Assembly: GCF_900115245.1 (NCBI RefSeq)
Contig: NZ_FOVT01000007.1
Coordinates: forward strand, 186,001-250,000
Source of the DNA: Mesorhizobium sp. NFR06
GTDB taxonomy: Bacteria > Pseudomonadota > Alphaproteobacteria > Rhizobiales > Rhizobiaceae
Direction of reading: 5' to 3'
DNA: 64,000 bases
Positions 48,101-57,485 of this stretch are shown here, one piece after another. The notes below the pieces were generated by a model. It saw only the letters and a list, made by a program, of their open reading frames with translations, was not told the DNA's origin and searched no databases. The position numbers were made by a program, and so were the translations under genes. Every line of letters starts with the position of its first letter. Position 1 is the first letter of the stretch.

Positions 48101-48121
48101 ACGGCGCCACGCAGGCGCCGT
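48101..48121 (-). terminator. clpX terminator
   Basis: On the minus strand ACGGCGCC-tgcgt-GGCGCCGT is followed by TTTGCTTTG: perfect 8-bp stem and T-rich tail, 32 bases after the clpX stop. The remaining 47878-48100 gap must hold the lon promoter; I see no clear heat-shock consensus. Confidence 0.8.
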
Positions 48122-48152
48122 TCCATGAAAATCGTAGGGTCCAGATGCCATT

Positions 48153-49427
48153 TCAGGCGCTGACCGAGCCCTTCTTCTCCTTCTGCTCGGAGTAGATGTA
48201 GAGCGGCCGGGCGTTGCCGGACACTACTTCTTCCGAGATCACCACTTCGCGCACGCCTTCCAGCGCCGGAAGCTCGAACATGGTGTCGAGCAGGATCGCT
48301 TCCATGATGGAGCGCAGGCCGCGCGCGCCGGTCTTGCGCTCGATGGCGCGCTTGGCGATTGCCGACAGCGCATTCTCGTGGAACGTCAGGTCGACATTTT
48401 CCATCTCGAACAGCCGCTGGTACTGCTTGACCAACGCGTTTTTCGGCTCGGTCAGGATCTGGATCAGCGCCGGCTCGTCGAGATCCTCGAGCGTCGCCAG
48501 AACCGGCAGACGACCGACAAACTCCGGAATCAGGCCGAATTTCAAGAGATCCTCTGGCTCGACCTGGCGGAACAGGTCGCCCGTGCGGCGATCCTCGGGC
48601 GACGCCACGGTCGCGCCGAAACCGATCGATGTCTTGCGGCCACGATCGGAGATGATCTTGTCGAGACCCGCGAAGGCGCCACCGCAGATGAACAGGATGT
48701 TGGCGGTGTCGACCTGCAGGAACTCCTGCTGCGGATGCTTGCGACCGCCCTGCGGCGGCACCGAGGCGACCGTGCCTTCCATGATCTTGAGCAGCGCCTG
48801 CTGCACGCCCTCGCCCGATACGTCGCGGGTTATCGAGGGATTGTCGGACTTGCGCGATATCTTGTCGATTTCGTCGATATAGACGATGCCGCGCTGGGCG
48901 CGTTCGACATTGTAGTCGGCCGACTGCAACAGCTTCAGGATGATGTTCTCGACGTCCTCGCCGACATAGCCGGCTTCGGTCAGGGTCGTGGCATCGGCCA
49001 TGGTGAACGGCACGTCGATGATGCGGGCCAGCGTCTGCGCCAGCAGCGTCTTGCCGCAGCCGGTCGGGCCGATCAAAAGGATGTTCGACTTCGCCAGTTC
49101 GACATCGTTGCTCTTGCCGGCATGCGCGAGGCGCTTGTAGTGGTTGTGCACGGCCACCGACAGCACGCGCTTGGCGTAAGGCTGGCCGATGACATAGTCG
49201 TCGAGAACTTTCAGGATCTCCTGCGGGGTCGGCACGCCCTCGCGCGACTTCACCATCGAGGTCTTGTTTTCCTCGCGGATGATGTCCATGCAGAGTTCGA
49301 CGCATTCGTCGCAGATGAAGACCGTCGGACCGGCGATCAGCTTGCGGACTTCGTGCTGGCTCTTGCCGCAAAACGAGCAGTAAAGCGTGTTCTTTGAATC
49401 ACCGCCGCCGTTGCTGACCTTGCTCAT
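48153..49427 (-). CDS. clpX: ATP-dependent Clp protease ATP-binding subunit ClpX
   Basis: A 424-residue unfoldase that feeds substrates to ClpP. The N-terminal zinc-binding domain has [14 protein letters not shown] and CDECVELC. The AAA+ domain has Walker [16 protein letters not shown], Walker [13 protein letters not shown] and the pore loop GYVGEDVE. The IGF-type loop that docks ClpP is present (SIGFGATVA). The C-terminal small domain ends [11 protein letters not shown]. Full length. It is encoded downstream of clpP with a 296-base gap that probably contains a second promoter. Confidence 0.98.
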   Translation of the reverse strand: MSKVSNGGGDSKNTLYCSFCGKSQHEVRKLIAGPTVFICDECVELCMDIIREENKTSMVKSREGVPTPQEILKVLDDYVIGQPYAKRVLSVAVHNHYKRLAHAGKSNDVELAKSNILLIGPTGCGKTLLAQTLARIIDVPFTMADATTLTEAGYVGEDVENIILKLLQSADYNVERAQRGIVYIDEIDKISRKSDNPSITRDVSGEGVQQALLKIMEGTVASVPPQGGRKHPQQEFLQVDTANILFICGGAFAGLDKIISDRGRKTSIGFGATVASPEDRRTGDLFRQVEPEDLLKFGLIPEFVGRLPVLATLEDLDEPALIQILTEPKNALVKQYQRLFEMENVDLTFHENALSAIAKRAIERKTGARGLRSIMEAILLDTMFELPALEGVREVVISEEVVSGNARPLYIYSEQKEKKGSVSA

Positions 49428-49723
49428 TTTTCTGTCCTTTCACCAACGCCCGCCGGTGGTCTGGCTTGAGTGACGTCTCACCAATCTATCGCGGGAATCC
49501 GCCACCGCCAGTGTCCCGGCCCACACAGCGCATTCCGTACGAAACACAAATCAGAAAACGCGGCAATGATTCGCTGCAACCCCATGCAAAGCTAAGCCGT
49601 CGAAAATCAACATAGCCTTAACGTAGGCAATCCCAAGGCCTGAGGGAACAGCCAAATGTGGCCGAAATGCTGCAAGACGCGCCAAAAGCGCGTTATGCTG
49701 CCATTTGGCCGCTGTCGTCGGGT

Positions 49724-50353
49724 TCAGGCTACGGCTGCCTCGGCGGTCTCTCGGCTCGAGATGACCTTGTCGATCAGACCGAAATCCCTGGCCTCGTCCG
49801 CGGTCATGAAATGGTCACGGTCGAGCGTCCTCTCGATCTCGTCATAGCTCTTGCCGGTGTGCTTGACATAGACCTCGTTCAAGCGGCGCTTCAGCTTGAT
49901 GATGTCCTGCGCATGACGTTCGATGTCCGAAGCCTGGCCCTGGAAGCCGCCGGACGGCTGATGAACCATGATACGCGCGTTCGGCGTGGCAAAACGCATG
50001 TCCTTGTGGCCGGCGGTCAGAAGCAGCGAGCCCATCGAGGCCGCCTGGCCGATGCAGAGCGTCGACACGGCCGGCTTGATGAACTGCATGGTGTCGTAGA
50101 TCGCCATGCCCGAGGTGACGACGCCGCCCGGCGAATTGATATAGAGGTTGATTTCCTTCTTGGGGTTTTCCGCCTCGAGGAACAAAAGCTGTGCACAAAC
50201 CAGCGTCGCCATCCCGTCCTCGACCGGACCCGTGATGAAGATGATGCGTTCCTTCAACAGGCGCGAGAAAATGTCATAGGCCCGCTCGCCGCGATTGGTC
50301 TGCTCGACCACCATCGGAACGAGGTTCATGTAGGTTTCAACGGGGTTCTTCAT
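49724..50353 (-). CDS. clpP: ATP-dependent Clp protease proteolytic subunit ClpP
   Basis: A 209-residue serine protease that forms the tetradecameric chamber. The catalytic Ser is in [16 protein letters not shown], His in [14 protein letters not shown] and Asp in the following helix region ([15 protein letters not shown]). [20 protein letters not shown] is conserved. The trigger-factor gene is not upstream. The 341-base gap 50354-50694 must carry the divergent promoters of clpP and the next gene; it contains no ORF I trust and only minor inverted repeats. Confidence 0.97.
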   Translation of the reverse strand: MKNPVETYMNLVPMVVEQTNRGERAYDIFSRLLKERIIFITGPVEDGMATLVCAQLLFLEAENPKKEINLYINSPGGVVTSGMAIYDTMQFIKPAVSTLCIGQAASMGSLLLTAGHKDMRFATPNARIMVHQPSGGFQGQASDIERHAQDIIKLKRRLNEVYVKHTGKSYDEIERTLDRDHFMTADEARDFGLIDKVISSRETAEAAVA

Positions 50354-50694
50354 GGACTACCCTTGTTGGAGATGGATTCCAGCCTCGATGTATCAGCAAT
50401 CGCGCGGAATCGTTCTGGATCGGTTACGACCTAAATAGGATGCCGGCTCACCCTAGCGCAAGGTCGCCCCTCCTAGCCATCTGGTTAAGTCGAATCAAGC
50501 GCCGTGCCGCCGAAGCACGCGCGATTTGGCCTTACGGGACTGGCCGGGTCCCGTTTGGCCCGTCGGCGCCATCCGTAAGGTAGCAATTCCTTAACCGCAC
50601 CACTTAACGAAAAGGCTCGAAATCGCTGTCCGCCCCCGGACCTTCCGCTACAGTTCTGCGTTGTGAAGGCGTCCTTTTTCAACGGGGGAATGTC

Positions 50695-51282
50695 ATGATC
50701 CGCAAAAGCTCGGCATCGCTGGCGGCAGTCGCGATGCTTGCCACCGTTTCTCAAACCGCCGCCGGCGGCCGTGCGCTCGAATGCTACGAGCCGATCCACA
50801 GGCCAGCGCTCTACCACACCGTCTATGAGGACGTGATGGTGAGCCCTGGCGGACAGGTGGTCGATTACGATGCGCCGATTTACGGCACCTACCAAAGCGT
50901 GGATCAGATTGCGCCGCGCCGCGTCACCTATGAGACCGTCCCTGCGGTGACACGCACGGTCTATCACACGGTCAAGGTCGACGACGGCGGCTATGCCTGG
51001 GAGTGGCGCCTAATCCATGGCCGCAAGGTGCTGTCCAAGGTATGGCGCAAGGCCCGCTACGCGCGCGTCGCCGAAACGGTGGTCGTCGAGCCCGAACGCG
51101 TCCGGCGCGTTGTTCTGCCGGCGGAATTCGAAGGCGTCGCCCACGAGGTGCTGGTGCGGCCGGAACAAATACGCATCCGGGAAATTCCGCCCTCATACGC
51201 GACAGTGGCGCGCCGGGTTGTGGTGCGGGAAGATTCGACCAGCTGGCGGCGCGTCCACATCCAGCGGCACTGTCCGTACTAG
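50695..51282 (+). CDS. Secreted hypothetical protein with Val-rich repeats
   Basis: 195 residues, unknown function. Signal peptide (SASLAAVAMLATVSQTAAG), then a body built of short similar units: RVTYETVPAVTRTVYHTV, RVAETVVVEPERVRRVVLPA, GVAHEVLVRPEQIRIREIPP, ATVARRVVVRED. The unit is roughly x-V-x-x-x-V-x-V-x-P-E-x-x-R-x-V/I-x-x-P, about 23 residues long. Such repeats occur in periplasmic or outer-membrane-associated proteins next to OmpA domains. ATG 50695 follows GGGGGAATGTC. Probably envelope-associated. Confidence 0.75.
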   Translation: MIRKSSASLAAVAMLATVSQTAAGGRALECYEPIHRPALYHTVYEDVMVSPGGQVVDYDAPIYGTYQSVDQIAPRRVTYETVPAVTRTVYHTVKVDDGGYAWEWRLIHGRKVLSKVWRKARYARVAETVVVEPERVRRVVLPAEFEGVAHEVLVRPEQIRIREIPPSYATVARRVVVREDSTSWRRVHIQRHCPY

Positions 51283-51299
51283 GATCGACCGGGATTGTT

Positions 51300-51611
51300 T
51301 TGCATCCGCGACCGCAAGCGACATACGGGGCCAAGATCGTCGAGATGGCGAACGACGCGCGGCTGCCGGCAATCTTCGGCAGGGATCATGCAAGATACGG
51401 TCCGCTGATGGCCTACGGCACGAGCCTTGCCTTTGCCGCGCGTCGAATGGCCAGCCAGGTCGACAGCATACTCAAGGGAGCCAACGCCGGCGCGCTTCCA
51501 GTCGAATATGTGCGCCGGTCCGAGTTGATCGTGAATTTGAGTGCTGCGCGCAAAATGGCGGTCGCGTTCCCCGATCGTCTCCTGAGGTTGGCCAGCCAAG
51601 TCGTCGGATAA
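51300..51611 (+). pseudogene. Truncated DUF534-type ABC substrate-binding protein
   Basis: Roughly 100 codons ending TAA 51611 match only the C-terminal end of the uncharacterised ABC binding proteins of COG2984/DUF534: MANDARLPAIFGRDHARYG, PLMAYGTSLAFAARRMASQV, DSILKGANAGALPVEYVRRS, ELIVNLSAARKMAVAFPDRL. Intact members are about 320 residues with a signal peptide; here the N-terminal two thirds are missing and the homology begins a few bases after the preceding stop. An ATG at 51345 could yield an 88-residue product. A deletion joining two genes is the simplest reading. Confidence 0.7.
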
Positions 51612-51773
51612 CCGCCGGGATGGGGCGATATGGCTTAAGCCACCTCCGCCCGCACCCTTCCTTGACTTAAGAACGTCACCGCCGCCGGGCTAGTAGCAGG
51701 AGGCTCGACCAATTGGCGGCTGACGTACATCCGGTACCGTCGCCGGACCGGGCAGCGTTTCGCTGGGAGCAGC

Positions 51774-51977
51774 TCAGGCCAGATCGACGTCGAGGATCGC
51801 CATCGAGAAATTGTAGTCGCCGTCGTCCTCGTCCTTGAAGACGATGCCGAGGAATTCGTCGCCGACATAGACCTCGGCCGAGTCTTCCTTGCGCGGGCGC
51901 GCCTTTACCTCAAGCCTGGGATTCTGGAAGACGCGCTTGAAATAGGCGTCCAGCTTTCTGATCTCGTCGGGTTTCAA
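51774..51977 (-). CDS. DUF3126 family protein
   Basis: A 67-residue cytoplasmic protein: KPDEIRKLDAYFKRVFQNPR followed by EVKARPRKEDSAEVYVGDEF, then FNFSMAILDVDL-type end (YNFSMAILDVDLA). DUF3126 is restricted to alphaproteobacteria and has no known function. The start is TTG 51977, chosen because GGAGAAG lies just upstream and the family begins with KPDEIRKL; the longer open frame is non-homologous. Downstream of cysE on the same strand with a 146-base gap. Confidence 0.85.
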   Translation of the reverse strand: MKPDEIRKLDAYFKRVFQNPRLEVKARPRKEDSAEVYVGDEFLGIVFKDEDDGDYNFSMAILDVDLA

Positions 51978-52123
51978 AAGTCTTCTCCGAATGCGGCTGT
52001 TCGTTGGAACGCGCTTCTGACACGCCGACGATGGCGATGTAAAGGCAAGCCGGCGGCATAACACAGGACAACCGGCACCTGAAACGAACGGCCGCAATCC
52101 GGCCGCGGTCGATGGCGGCCGAG

Positions 52124-52972
52124 TCAGATGTCGAAGCTGACCACGTGATCCATGCTCTGCGACGGCAGCAGCTGGTCCATCTGCCGCGAGGGCTGGTCGC
52201 AGCCCGTTTCTCCCACGACCCGCGCCGGCACGCCGGCGACCGTTTTGTTGTGCGGGACGGGCGAGAGCACCACCGATCCGGCCGCGATCTTCGAGCAATG
52301 GCCGACCTCGATATTGCCGAGGATCTTGGCGCCGGCGCCAATCAGCACACCGCGGCGTATCTTCGGATGGCGGTCGCCAATGGCCTTGCCGGTCCCGCCC
52401 AGCGTCACGCCGTGCAGGATCGAAACGTCATCCTCGATGACCGCCGTCTCGCCGACGACCAGGCCTGTGGCGTGATCGATGAAGATGCCCCTGCCGATGC
52501 GCGCGGCAGGGTTGATATCGGTCTGGAACACCGATGACGATCTGCTTTGCAGGTAGAGTGCGAAGTCCCGGCGGCCCTGGTTCCACAGCCAGTGCGCCAG
52601 CCGATGCGTCTGGATGGCGTGAAAACCCTTGAAATACAGCACCGGCATGATGAAGCGGTCGCAGGCCGGGTCGCGGTCGTAATAGGCCTGGATGTCGACG
52701 CGGACGGTGGTGCTCCACTCCGGATCGTCGGCAAGCATGGCCTTGAACGTCTGGCGGATGAGGTCGGAACCGATGTCCTGATGGTCGAGGCGCTCGGCCA
52801 GCCGATGGATGACCGCCTCCTCCAAGCTCTCCTGGTTGAGGATGGTCGAATAGAGGAAAGCCGCGAGCAGCGGATCGCGGTTGACCGCTTCCATCGCTTC
52901 ATCGCGGATCGAGCGCCAGATCGGATCGACCGGCTGCACCATGCTGGGGCGGGCAATCGTTACGCTGTTCAT
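52124..52972 (-). CDS. cysE: Serine O-acetyltransferase
   Basis: A 282-residue CysE that makes O-acetylserine for cysteine synthesis. The N-terminal helical domain (IWRSIRDEAMEAVNRDPLLA) is followed by a left-handed beta-helix of hexapeptide repeats: INPAARIGRGIFIDHATGLV with the catalytic His, then GETAVIEDDVSILHGVTLGG. The C-terminal tail, which contacts cysteine synthase, ends SFDI; the terminal Ile is the usual anchor. ATG 52972 has GGAGAG upstream. In context it may supply cysteine for the suf desulfurases. Confidence 0.96.
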   Translation of the reverse strand: MNSVTIARPSMVQPVDPIWRSIRDEAMEAVNRDPLLAAFLYSTILNQESLEEAVIHRLAERLDHQDIGSDLIRQTFKAMLADDPEWSTTVRVDIQAYYDRDPACDRFIMPVLYFKGFHAIQTHRLAHWLWNQGRRDFALYLQSRSSSVFQTDINPAARIGRGIFIDHATGLVVGETAVIEDDVSILHGVTLGGTGKAIGDRHPKIRRGVLIGAGAKILGNIEVGHCSKIAAGSVVLSPVPHNKTVAGVPARVVGETGCDQPSRQMDQLLPSQSMDHVVSFDI

Positions 52973-53093
52973 CGACGCTCTCCGGCCTTGCTCATTCTCC
53001 GGCGGCACATATAGGACAGATCATAGCACGGTTGAACTCAATTTTCCTTAGTGCTTTGTCAAATGGATCTGGTTCACGCGAATTCAAGCGACG

Positions 53094-53702
53094 ATGGAAA
53101 ACGAACCCTTGATCGACGACGCGCTCAAAAACGAGCTTTCCGCGCTCTATCAGCTCGGGGATCGCCACTATCACAGCTTGGCTCACATCGAAGCGATGCT
53201 GGCGTTGGCGGCCGAACACCGGCATCTCTTTCATGACCCAGAGGCCGTCGAAGCGGCGATCTGGTTCCACGACGCCATTTATGACAGCCGCGCCAAGGAC
53301 AATGAGGCAAAGAGCGCCGCCTTGGCCGAGAGGAAACTCTCTGGCCGTGCCAGCCCGACGCGCCTTGCCCGGATCCTGGCCATGATCAACGCCACGGCCA
53401 CCCATCAATTGCCGCCGTTCGAAGATGAGGATGCCGCCGGTGATGCCGCCCTTTTGCTCGACATGGATTTGGCAATCCTCGGCGCCGAACCTGCGACCTT
53501 CGATGCCTATGAGAAAGCGGTCCGGCTGGAATATAGCTGGGTTGAGGAGCCGATGTGGCGCGCCGGCCGAACGGCGGTCCTCAAGAGTTTCCTCGCCCGT
53601 CCGCATATTTTTCAAACCGCCGAGTTCCGGCGGCGTTTCGAGCCTAAGGCGAGGCGGAACCTCGAGCGCTCGCTGGCCATGCTGGAGGGGCTGAAACCCT
53701 AG
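53094..53702 (+). CDS. HD-superfamily predicted metal-dependent hydrolase
   Basis: A 202-residue protein with the HD pattern HYHSLAHIEAMLALAAEH, EAAIWFHDAIYDSRAKDNEA and a downstream LLLDMDLAILGA with Asp. It matches the group of small stand-alone HD proteins annotated as predicted metal-dependent phosphohydrolases; the substrate is unknown. ATG 53094. Divergent from cysE and followed by a module-B repeat. Confidence 0.8.
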   Translation: MENEPLIDDALKNELSALYQLGDRHYHSLAHIEAMLALAAEHRHLFHDPEAVEAAIWFHDAIYDSRAKDNEAKSAALAERKLSGRASPTRLARILAMINATATHQLPPFEDEDAAGDAALLLDMDLAILGAEPATFDAYEKAVRLEYSWVEEPMWRAGRTAVLKSFLARPHIFQTAEFRRRFEPKARRNLERSLAMLEGLKP

Positions 53703-53705
53703 TCA

Positions 53706-53820
53706 AGAGCAATTCCAGGAAAAGTGTGAGCGGTTTTCCGCCCGGAATTGCGTCAAAACAAAGCGTCAAAACAAAGAGATAGGGCGGTTTGCCGTTTCCG
53801 TGAAACGGTGAAACGCTCTA
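53706..53820. repeat. Module-B palindromic repeat
   Basis: Two parts: GCAATTCC...GGAATTGC arms enclosing GAGCGGTTTTCCG (53709-53751), then, after CGTCAAAACAAAGAGATAGG, the hairpin CCGTTTC-cgt-GAAACGG (53792-53808) within longer GCGGTTT...AAACGC arms. It closely follows 8495-8590. The CAAAACAAAG linker is duplicated here. It reaches the stop codon of the minus-strand GNAT gene at 53818. Confidence 0.7.
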
Positions 53821-54318
53821 GTCCGGAAAAGTCTCCATCCTTCGCGCATAGGCCCTGAACCCCGCGCGTCCATAAACCGACTGCGCGGCCGGGTGGTCAT
53901 GAGTATCGGTATGAAGCCAAAGCCTTTTCGGCCGATGCGACCACGCGGCGCGCAACGCGCGGTCGAGCAGAAACGGCCCCAGTCGCTTGCCTTGAAAAGC
54001 CGGAACCAGCCCGAAATGAACGAGCTCGACGGCCGACTGGCCGACATCGTTGAATTCGCAGAAGCCTGCGGCCTCGTTGCCGACGCGCAGCACCTGGATG
54101 TGCGTCGAGGCGCGGGCAAGCAGCGTTTCGAGTTCCGGCCCAGGCATGCGCAGACGCTGATCCCATTGCACCGGCTCACCGACCGCGCGGTAGAGATCGA
54201 TATAGCTGGAGGGATCAAGTCTTTCTCGCGCCACGATGGCGTCCGGCAAAGGAGGCGCGGGCGGCGCGCCCCGCGGCGGCGCCAGCATCTCCATATAGGT
54301 GACGAGAAGATCGACCAT
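53818..54318 (-). CDS. GNAT-family N-acetyltransferase
   Basis: A 166-residue acetyl-CoA-dependent acetyltransferase. The CoA-binding motif A is VHFGLVPAFQGKRLGPFLLD (QGKRLG loop), with strand ELVHFGLVP before it and HDHPAAQSVYGRAGF as motif B. Target unknown. It starts 23 bases after the alpha/beta hydrolase stop on the same strand, so the two may be co-transcribed. ATG 54318. Confidence 0.87.
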   Translation of the reverse strand: MVDLLVTYMEMLAPPRGAPPAPPLPDAIVARERLDPSSYIDLYRAVGEPVQWDQRLRMPGPELETLLARASTHIQVLRVGNEAAGFCEFNDVGQSAVELVHFGLVPAFQGKRLGPFLLDRALRAAWSHRPKRLWLHTDTHDHPAAQSVYGRAGFRAYARRMETFPD

Positions 54319-54341
54319 TGTCAGCCCGGGCGGCGCCGCGC

Positions 54342-55109
54342 TCAGAGCGGATTTTCTGCGTAGAACTCGAGCACGCGCTGCTTGAAGCTCTTGTCGCCGA
54401 CGGCCAGCATATGGTCACGGCCCTCGATGTGAAACGCCCGGGCATTGGGCATCAGGGCGGCAAGCTCGTCCGGCGAGCCGCCGATATCGTCTTTGGTGCC
54501 GACGGCGATCAGCGTCGGCTGGGCAATGCGCGCCATGTCGTCCTCGCTGAGCAGCTCGCGCGACTTTGCGATGCAGGCCGCGAGCGCGCGTCGGTCGCTG
54601 CGCGTCTGGTCGGCGAAGGCGCGGAACGAGCGGCCGCGCGGGTGCGTGGTTTGAGACGGGTCCTCCACCAGCAGCGCGGCCGCGATCGGATCCCAGTCGC
54701 CGACGCCGTCGACCATGCCGATGCCGAGGCCGCCGAACACCAGCGTCGCGACCTTCTCCGGATCGGAAAGCGCCAGGAAGGCCGAGACGCGCGCGCCCAT
54801 CGAATAGCCCATGACATGGGCGCGCTCTATGCCGAGATGACCGAGCAGCGCGGCCGCATCGGACGCCATTTTGGCCGGCGTGTAATCCGCCTCGTCATAA
54901 CTCTTCGACGACGAGCCATGGCCGCGATTGTCGAAGGCGATCGCCCGGTAGCCGGCATCGTTCAGCGTCTTGAACCAGCCCGGCGAGACCCAGTTGACAT
55001 AGTGGCTGGAGGCAAAGCCATGGATCATCAGCACCGGGTCGCCCTGCCCCGAACCCGGCTGGCGATCGAGATAGGCAAGCTCGAAACCGTCATACGAGAA
55101 GAATTGCAT
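54342..55109 (-). CDS. Alpha/beta hydrolase
   Basis: A 255-residue alpha/beta-hydrolase fold enzyme. The oxyanion region is LMIHGFASSHYVNWVSPGW, DNRGHGSSSK follows, and the catalytic triad is Ser in HVMGYSMGARVSAF, Asp in AVGTKDDIGGSPDE and His in IEGRDHMLAVGD. Similar to haloperoxidase/PHB-depolymerase-like esterases; substrate unknown. It is preceded by the DUF192 gene (16-base gap) and followed by the GNAT gene, forming a likely three-gene unit. Confidence 0.88.
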   Translation of the reverse strand: MQFFSYDGFELAYLDRQPGSGQGDPVLMIHGFASSHYVNWVSPGWFKTLNDAGYRAIAFDNRGHGSSSKSYDEADYTPAKMASDAAALLGHLGIERAHVMGYSMGARVSAFLALSDPEKVATLVFGGLGIGMVDGVGDWDPIAAALLVEDPSQTTHPRGRSFRAFADQTRSDRRALAACIAKSRELLSEDDMARIAQPTLIAVGTKDDIGGSPDELAALMPNARAFHIEGRDHMLAVGDKSFKQRVLEFYAENPL

Positions 55110-55125
55110 CGGCGGAAATTGCTCT

Positions 55126-55620
55126 TCAGTTGGAACCGGCGGCGATGGCTGGATGGCGCAAAAGGTCGCCCTCCTTGATGCCGTCCCTGGCGGCGGTGCC
55201 TGCCTTCAATTCGAGCACAAAGCGCACCGGTTGCCCGGGTGAGATAATCGCCTCGGATTCGGGCTCGCCGCGCTTGATGGCTTTGATCCTGCCGTCCTCG
55301 CCGACAAAGATGAGGTCGAGCGCCATGGGCGTGTTCTTCATCCAGAAATCGACTTCGTCCGACCTTTCGAAGACGAACAACATACCGTGATCGTCGGCCA
55401 TGGTCTGGCGAAACATCAATCCGGCCTCGCGCTCGGCGGAGGTGTCGGCGATTTCGATGGAGAACGAACGCTCGCCCGAGCCGGTTGCCACCACCAGCGG
55501 CGTCCGGTCGATCGGCAGCAGCATCGCGTCCGCCGAACCCGGATTCAAGGCGCTGAGATAAGCAGCGAAAACGATCGCGGCGCAGAGCGCGCCCGCAGTC
55601 AGCCAATTGCGATGAGCCAT
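55126..55620 (-). CDS. DUF192 family secreted protein
   Basis: A 164-residue protein with an N-terminal signal or anchor (LTAGALCAAIVFAAYLSAL) and a DUF192 domain: IEIADTSAEREAGLMFRQTM, MLFVFERSDEVDFWMKNTPM, ALDLIFVGEDGRIKAI. The fold is a small beta-barrel of unknown function, sometimes next to cold-shock genes in alphaproteobacteria, as here. ATG 55620 is chosen; the longer frame reads into repeat DNA (55648-55690). Confidence 0.87.
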   Translation of the reverse strand: MAHRNWLTAGALCAAIVFAAYLSALNPGSADAMLLPIDRTPLVVATGSGERSFSIEIADTSAEREAGLMFRQTMADDHGMLFVFERSDEVDFWMKNTPMALDLIFVGEDGRIKAIKRGEPESEAIISPGQPVRFVLELKAGTAARDGIKEGDLLRHPAIAAGSN

Positions 55621-55647
55621 AGGGTACCTCGTCCGAGCCTGTCCTAA

Positions 55648-55690
55648 ACCATGATCCGGGCAAGTGGAACCGGATTTCGGACAAGATCGC
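55648..55690. repeat. Degenerate module-A repeat
   Basis: CCATGATCCGGGCAAGTGGA followed by ACCGGATTTCGGACAAGATC corresponds to the GAGCATGATCCCGAAAAGTGG...TTTTCGGA..AGATCATGCTC unit with several mismatches. It separates the cold-shock and DUF192 genes. Confidence 0.5.
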
Positions 55691-55728
55691 GGCGTCACGG
55701 CAAGGGGAGATCTCGTTTCGAGAGGCCC

Positions 55729-56322
55729 TTAGTGTGAGACCGACAAAGTGCCCACATCGGGATGGATTTCGGCCGCCATAAGGCCTTTGTCGCCGCGCCC
55801 GAAGCGGACGAGCACGACCTGGCCGGGCCTGAGCTCGGTTATGCCGTAGCGCCGCAGGGTCTCCATATGGACGAAGATATCTTCGGTCCCCTCGCCCCTC
55901 GTCAGGAAGCCAAAACCCTTGGTGCGGTTGAACCACTTGACCAGCGCGCGTTCGAGGCCGCTCTCCGGGGTCACGGTGACGTGGGTGCGCTGTTCCTGCT
56001 CCGCCGGATGGACGGCCGTCGAGGCGTCCATGGAAAGCACCCGGAAAGCCTGCAGCCCGCGCTCGCCCTGCTTGACCAGGCAGACGACCCGCGCGCCTTC
56101 GAGCGCGGTCTGGAAACCGTCCTTTCGGAGGCAAGTCACATGAAGGAGGATATCACCCGAGACGCCATCGTCCGGAAGAATGAAACCATAGCCCTTGGCC
56201 ACGTCGAACCATTTGATGGCGCCGGCGATTTCGACAAGCTCGGCGGAGTCGCCGCCATTGTCCCGCTTCATGACGTCGTCAAGGCTTTCGTCCCGCCTCG
56301 CGAAAGAGGCTTTTTCCCCCAT
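55729..56322 (-). CDS. Double cold-shock-domain protein
   Basis: A 197-residue protein with two cold-shock domains, typical of alphaproteobacterial CspD-like proteins. CSD1 (about residues 30-95) has [20 protein letters not shown] (RNP1-like KGYGFI) and [16 protein letters not shown]2 (about 125-190) has [20 protein letters not shown] (KGFGFL) and [13 protein letters not shown]. It binds single-stranded nucleic acid. ATG 56322 with AGGGGG upstream. The 56323-56581 gap before gloA shows no further gene. Confidence 0.94.
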   Translation of the reverse strand: MGEKASFARRDESLDDVMKRDNGGDSAELVEIAGAIKWFDVAKGYGFILPDDGVSGDILLHVTCLRKDGFQTALEGARVVCLVKQGERGLQAFRVLSMDASTAVHPAEQEQRTHVTVTPESGLERALVKWFNRTKGFGFLTRGEGTEDIFVHMETLRRYGITELRPGQVVLVRFGRGDKGLMAAEIHPDVGTLSVSH

Positions 56323-56581
56323 AAGAATGCCCCCTTTTTCTAACCAGACCACAACTGATTCTTGGCAAGAGATTAACACTGCGGCTTCCGGGGTGTGCAA
56401 GGGCTGACGTGCCTTTTTTCACCGTTGAGCACCGGAAAGGCTGAAATGTCGTTTGCCGGCGCTTCCGGTGGCCAAAAAGGCAGCCCTCGAATCGAGCGCG
56501 CCGCCTCTATTGTCGGATGATTGCCCTTTCGCCGGGCGGCTCTTATGGTGCGCCGCATCCCCAACACTTTGAGGAACCGCC

Positions 56582-57022
56582 ATGCGCTATCTGCACACAA
56601 TGGTCCGCGTCGCCGATATCGACCAGTCGCTCGATTTCTACTGCAAAAAGCTCGGCCTGAAGGAAGTGCGCCGCTACGAAAACGAGCAGGGCCGCTACAC
56701 GCTGATCTTCCTCGCCGCGCCGGAAGACGAGCAGAGCGCCATCAAAGAAAAGGCGCCGCTGGTCGAGCTGACCTACAATTGGGACCCGGAAGACTATAAG
56801 GGCGGCCGCAATTTCGGCCACCTCGCCTATGAGGTCGACGACATCTACGCCACCTGCCGGAAGCTGATGGACAATGGCGTGACCATCAATCGTCCGCCGC
56901 GCGACGGCAACATGGCCTTTATCCGCTCGCCGGACGGGATCTCGATCGAGCTTCTGCAGAAAGGTCCCGCCAAGCCAAAGGCCGAACCGTGGGCCTCGAT
57001 GCCCAACACTGGTGCCTGGTAA
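56582..57022 (+). CDS. gloA: Lactoylglutathione lyase (glyoxalase I)
   Basis: A 146-residue glyoxalase I converting the methylglyoxal-glutathione hemithioacetal to S-lactoylglutathione. Metal ligands fit: His in [20 protein letters not shown], Glu in [14 protein letters not shown], His in [13 protein letters not shown] and Glu in [12 protein letters not shown]. The sequence is of the short Ni-type bacterial class. ATG 56582 follows GAGGAA. A hairpin CGCCAGCC...GGCTGGCG (57099-57121) downstream may be its terminator. Confidence 0.95.
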   Translation: MRYLHTMVRVADIDQSLDFYCKKLGLKEVRRYENEQGRYTLIFLAAPEDEQSAIKEKAPLVELTYNWDPEDYKGGRNFGHLAYEVDDIYATCRKLMDNGVTINRPPRDGNMAFIRSPDGISIELLQKGPAKPKAEPWASMPNTGAW

Positions 57023-57145
57023 GGGAACCGGCGATCCCACCCGATTTGGCGGTGGCCGCTGGCGTTTCGCCAGGCGTCGCCTATCTATCTGCGATCGGCG
57101 CCAGCCTCATCCGGGCTGGCGTTCGTCATCCGCCAGGAGAATTTG

Positions 57146-57433
57146 ATGCTGACCAGCCGCGCCGATGTCGCCACCGAACATGCCAGCCGCTACCTGCAAC
57201 AGCTTTGCAAACACTGGTCGCACAAGTTCCCGGTCGAATTCGACCCGCGGCATGGCGCCATCCAGCTGTCGATCGGCCGCACCGTCATGGAGGCCGACGA
57301 CAAGGCCCTGCACATCGCTTTGGCCGCCGACGATGAAGCTTCGCTGGAGCGGCTGGAGACAGTGGTCGCCGACCATATCAAACGCTTCGCCTTCCGCGAG
57401 GAATTGAGCTTCGACTGGCAAAAGGCCAACTGA
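57146..57433 (+). CDS. DUF2218 domain protein
   Basis: A 95-residue protein beginning MLTSRADVATEHASRYLQQL with KHWSHKFPVEFDPRHGAIQL, matching the DUF2218 family. Members are small cytoplasmic proteins often located beside siderophore or iron genes; function unknown. ATG 57146 follows AGGAG by six bases and is preferred to the TTG one codon upstream. Followed directly by a partial module-B repeat (57434-57476, GCGCAGCGGTTTTCCGTCCG). Confidence 0.82.
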   Translation: MLTSRADVATEHASRYLQQLCKHWSHKFPVEFDPRHGAIQLSIGRTVMEADDKALHIALAADDEASLERLETVVADHIKRFAFREELSFDWQKAN

Positions 57434-57485
57434 GCCCGCGCAGCGGTTTTCCGTCCGAAATTGCGTAAAAACAAATATTTAGCCA

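Noticed and set aside
50354..50694. Small gene or structured RNA in the clpP upstream gap
   Set aside because: Only minor inverted repeats and low-quality frames; best read as divergent promoter space.
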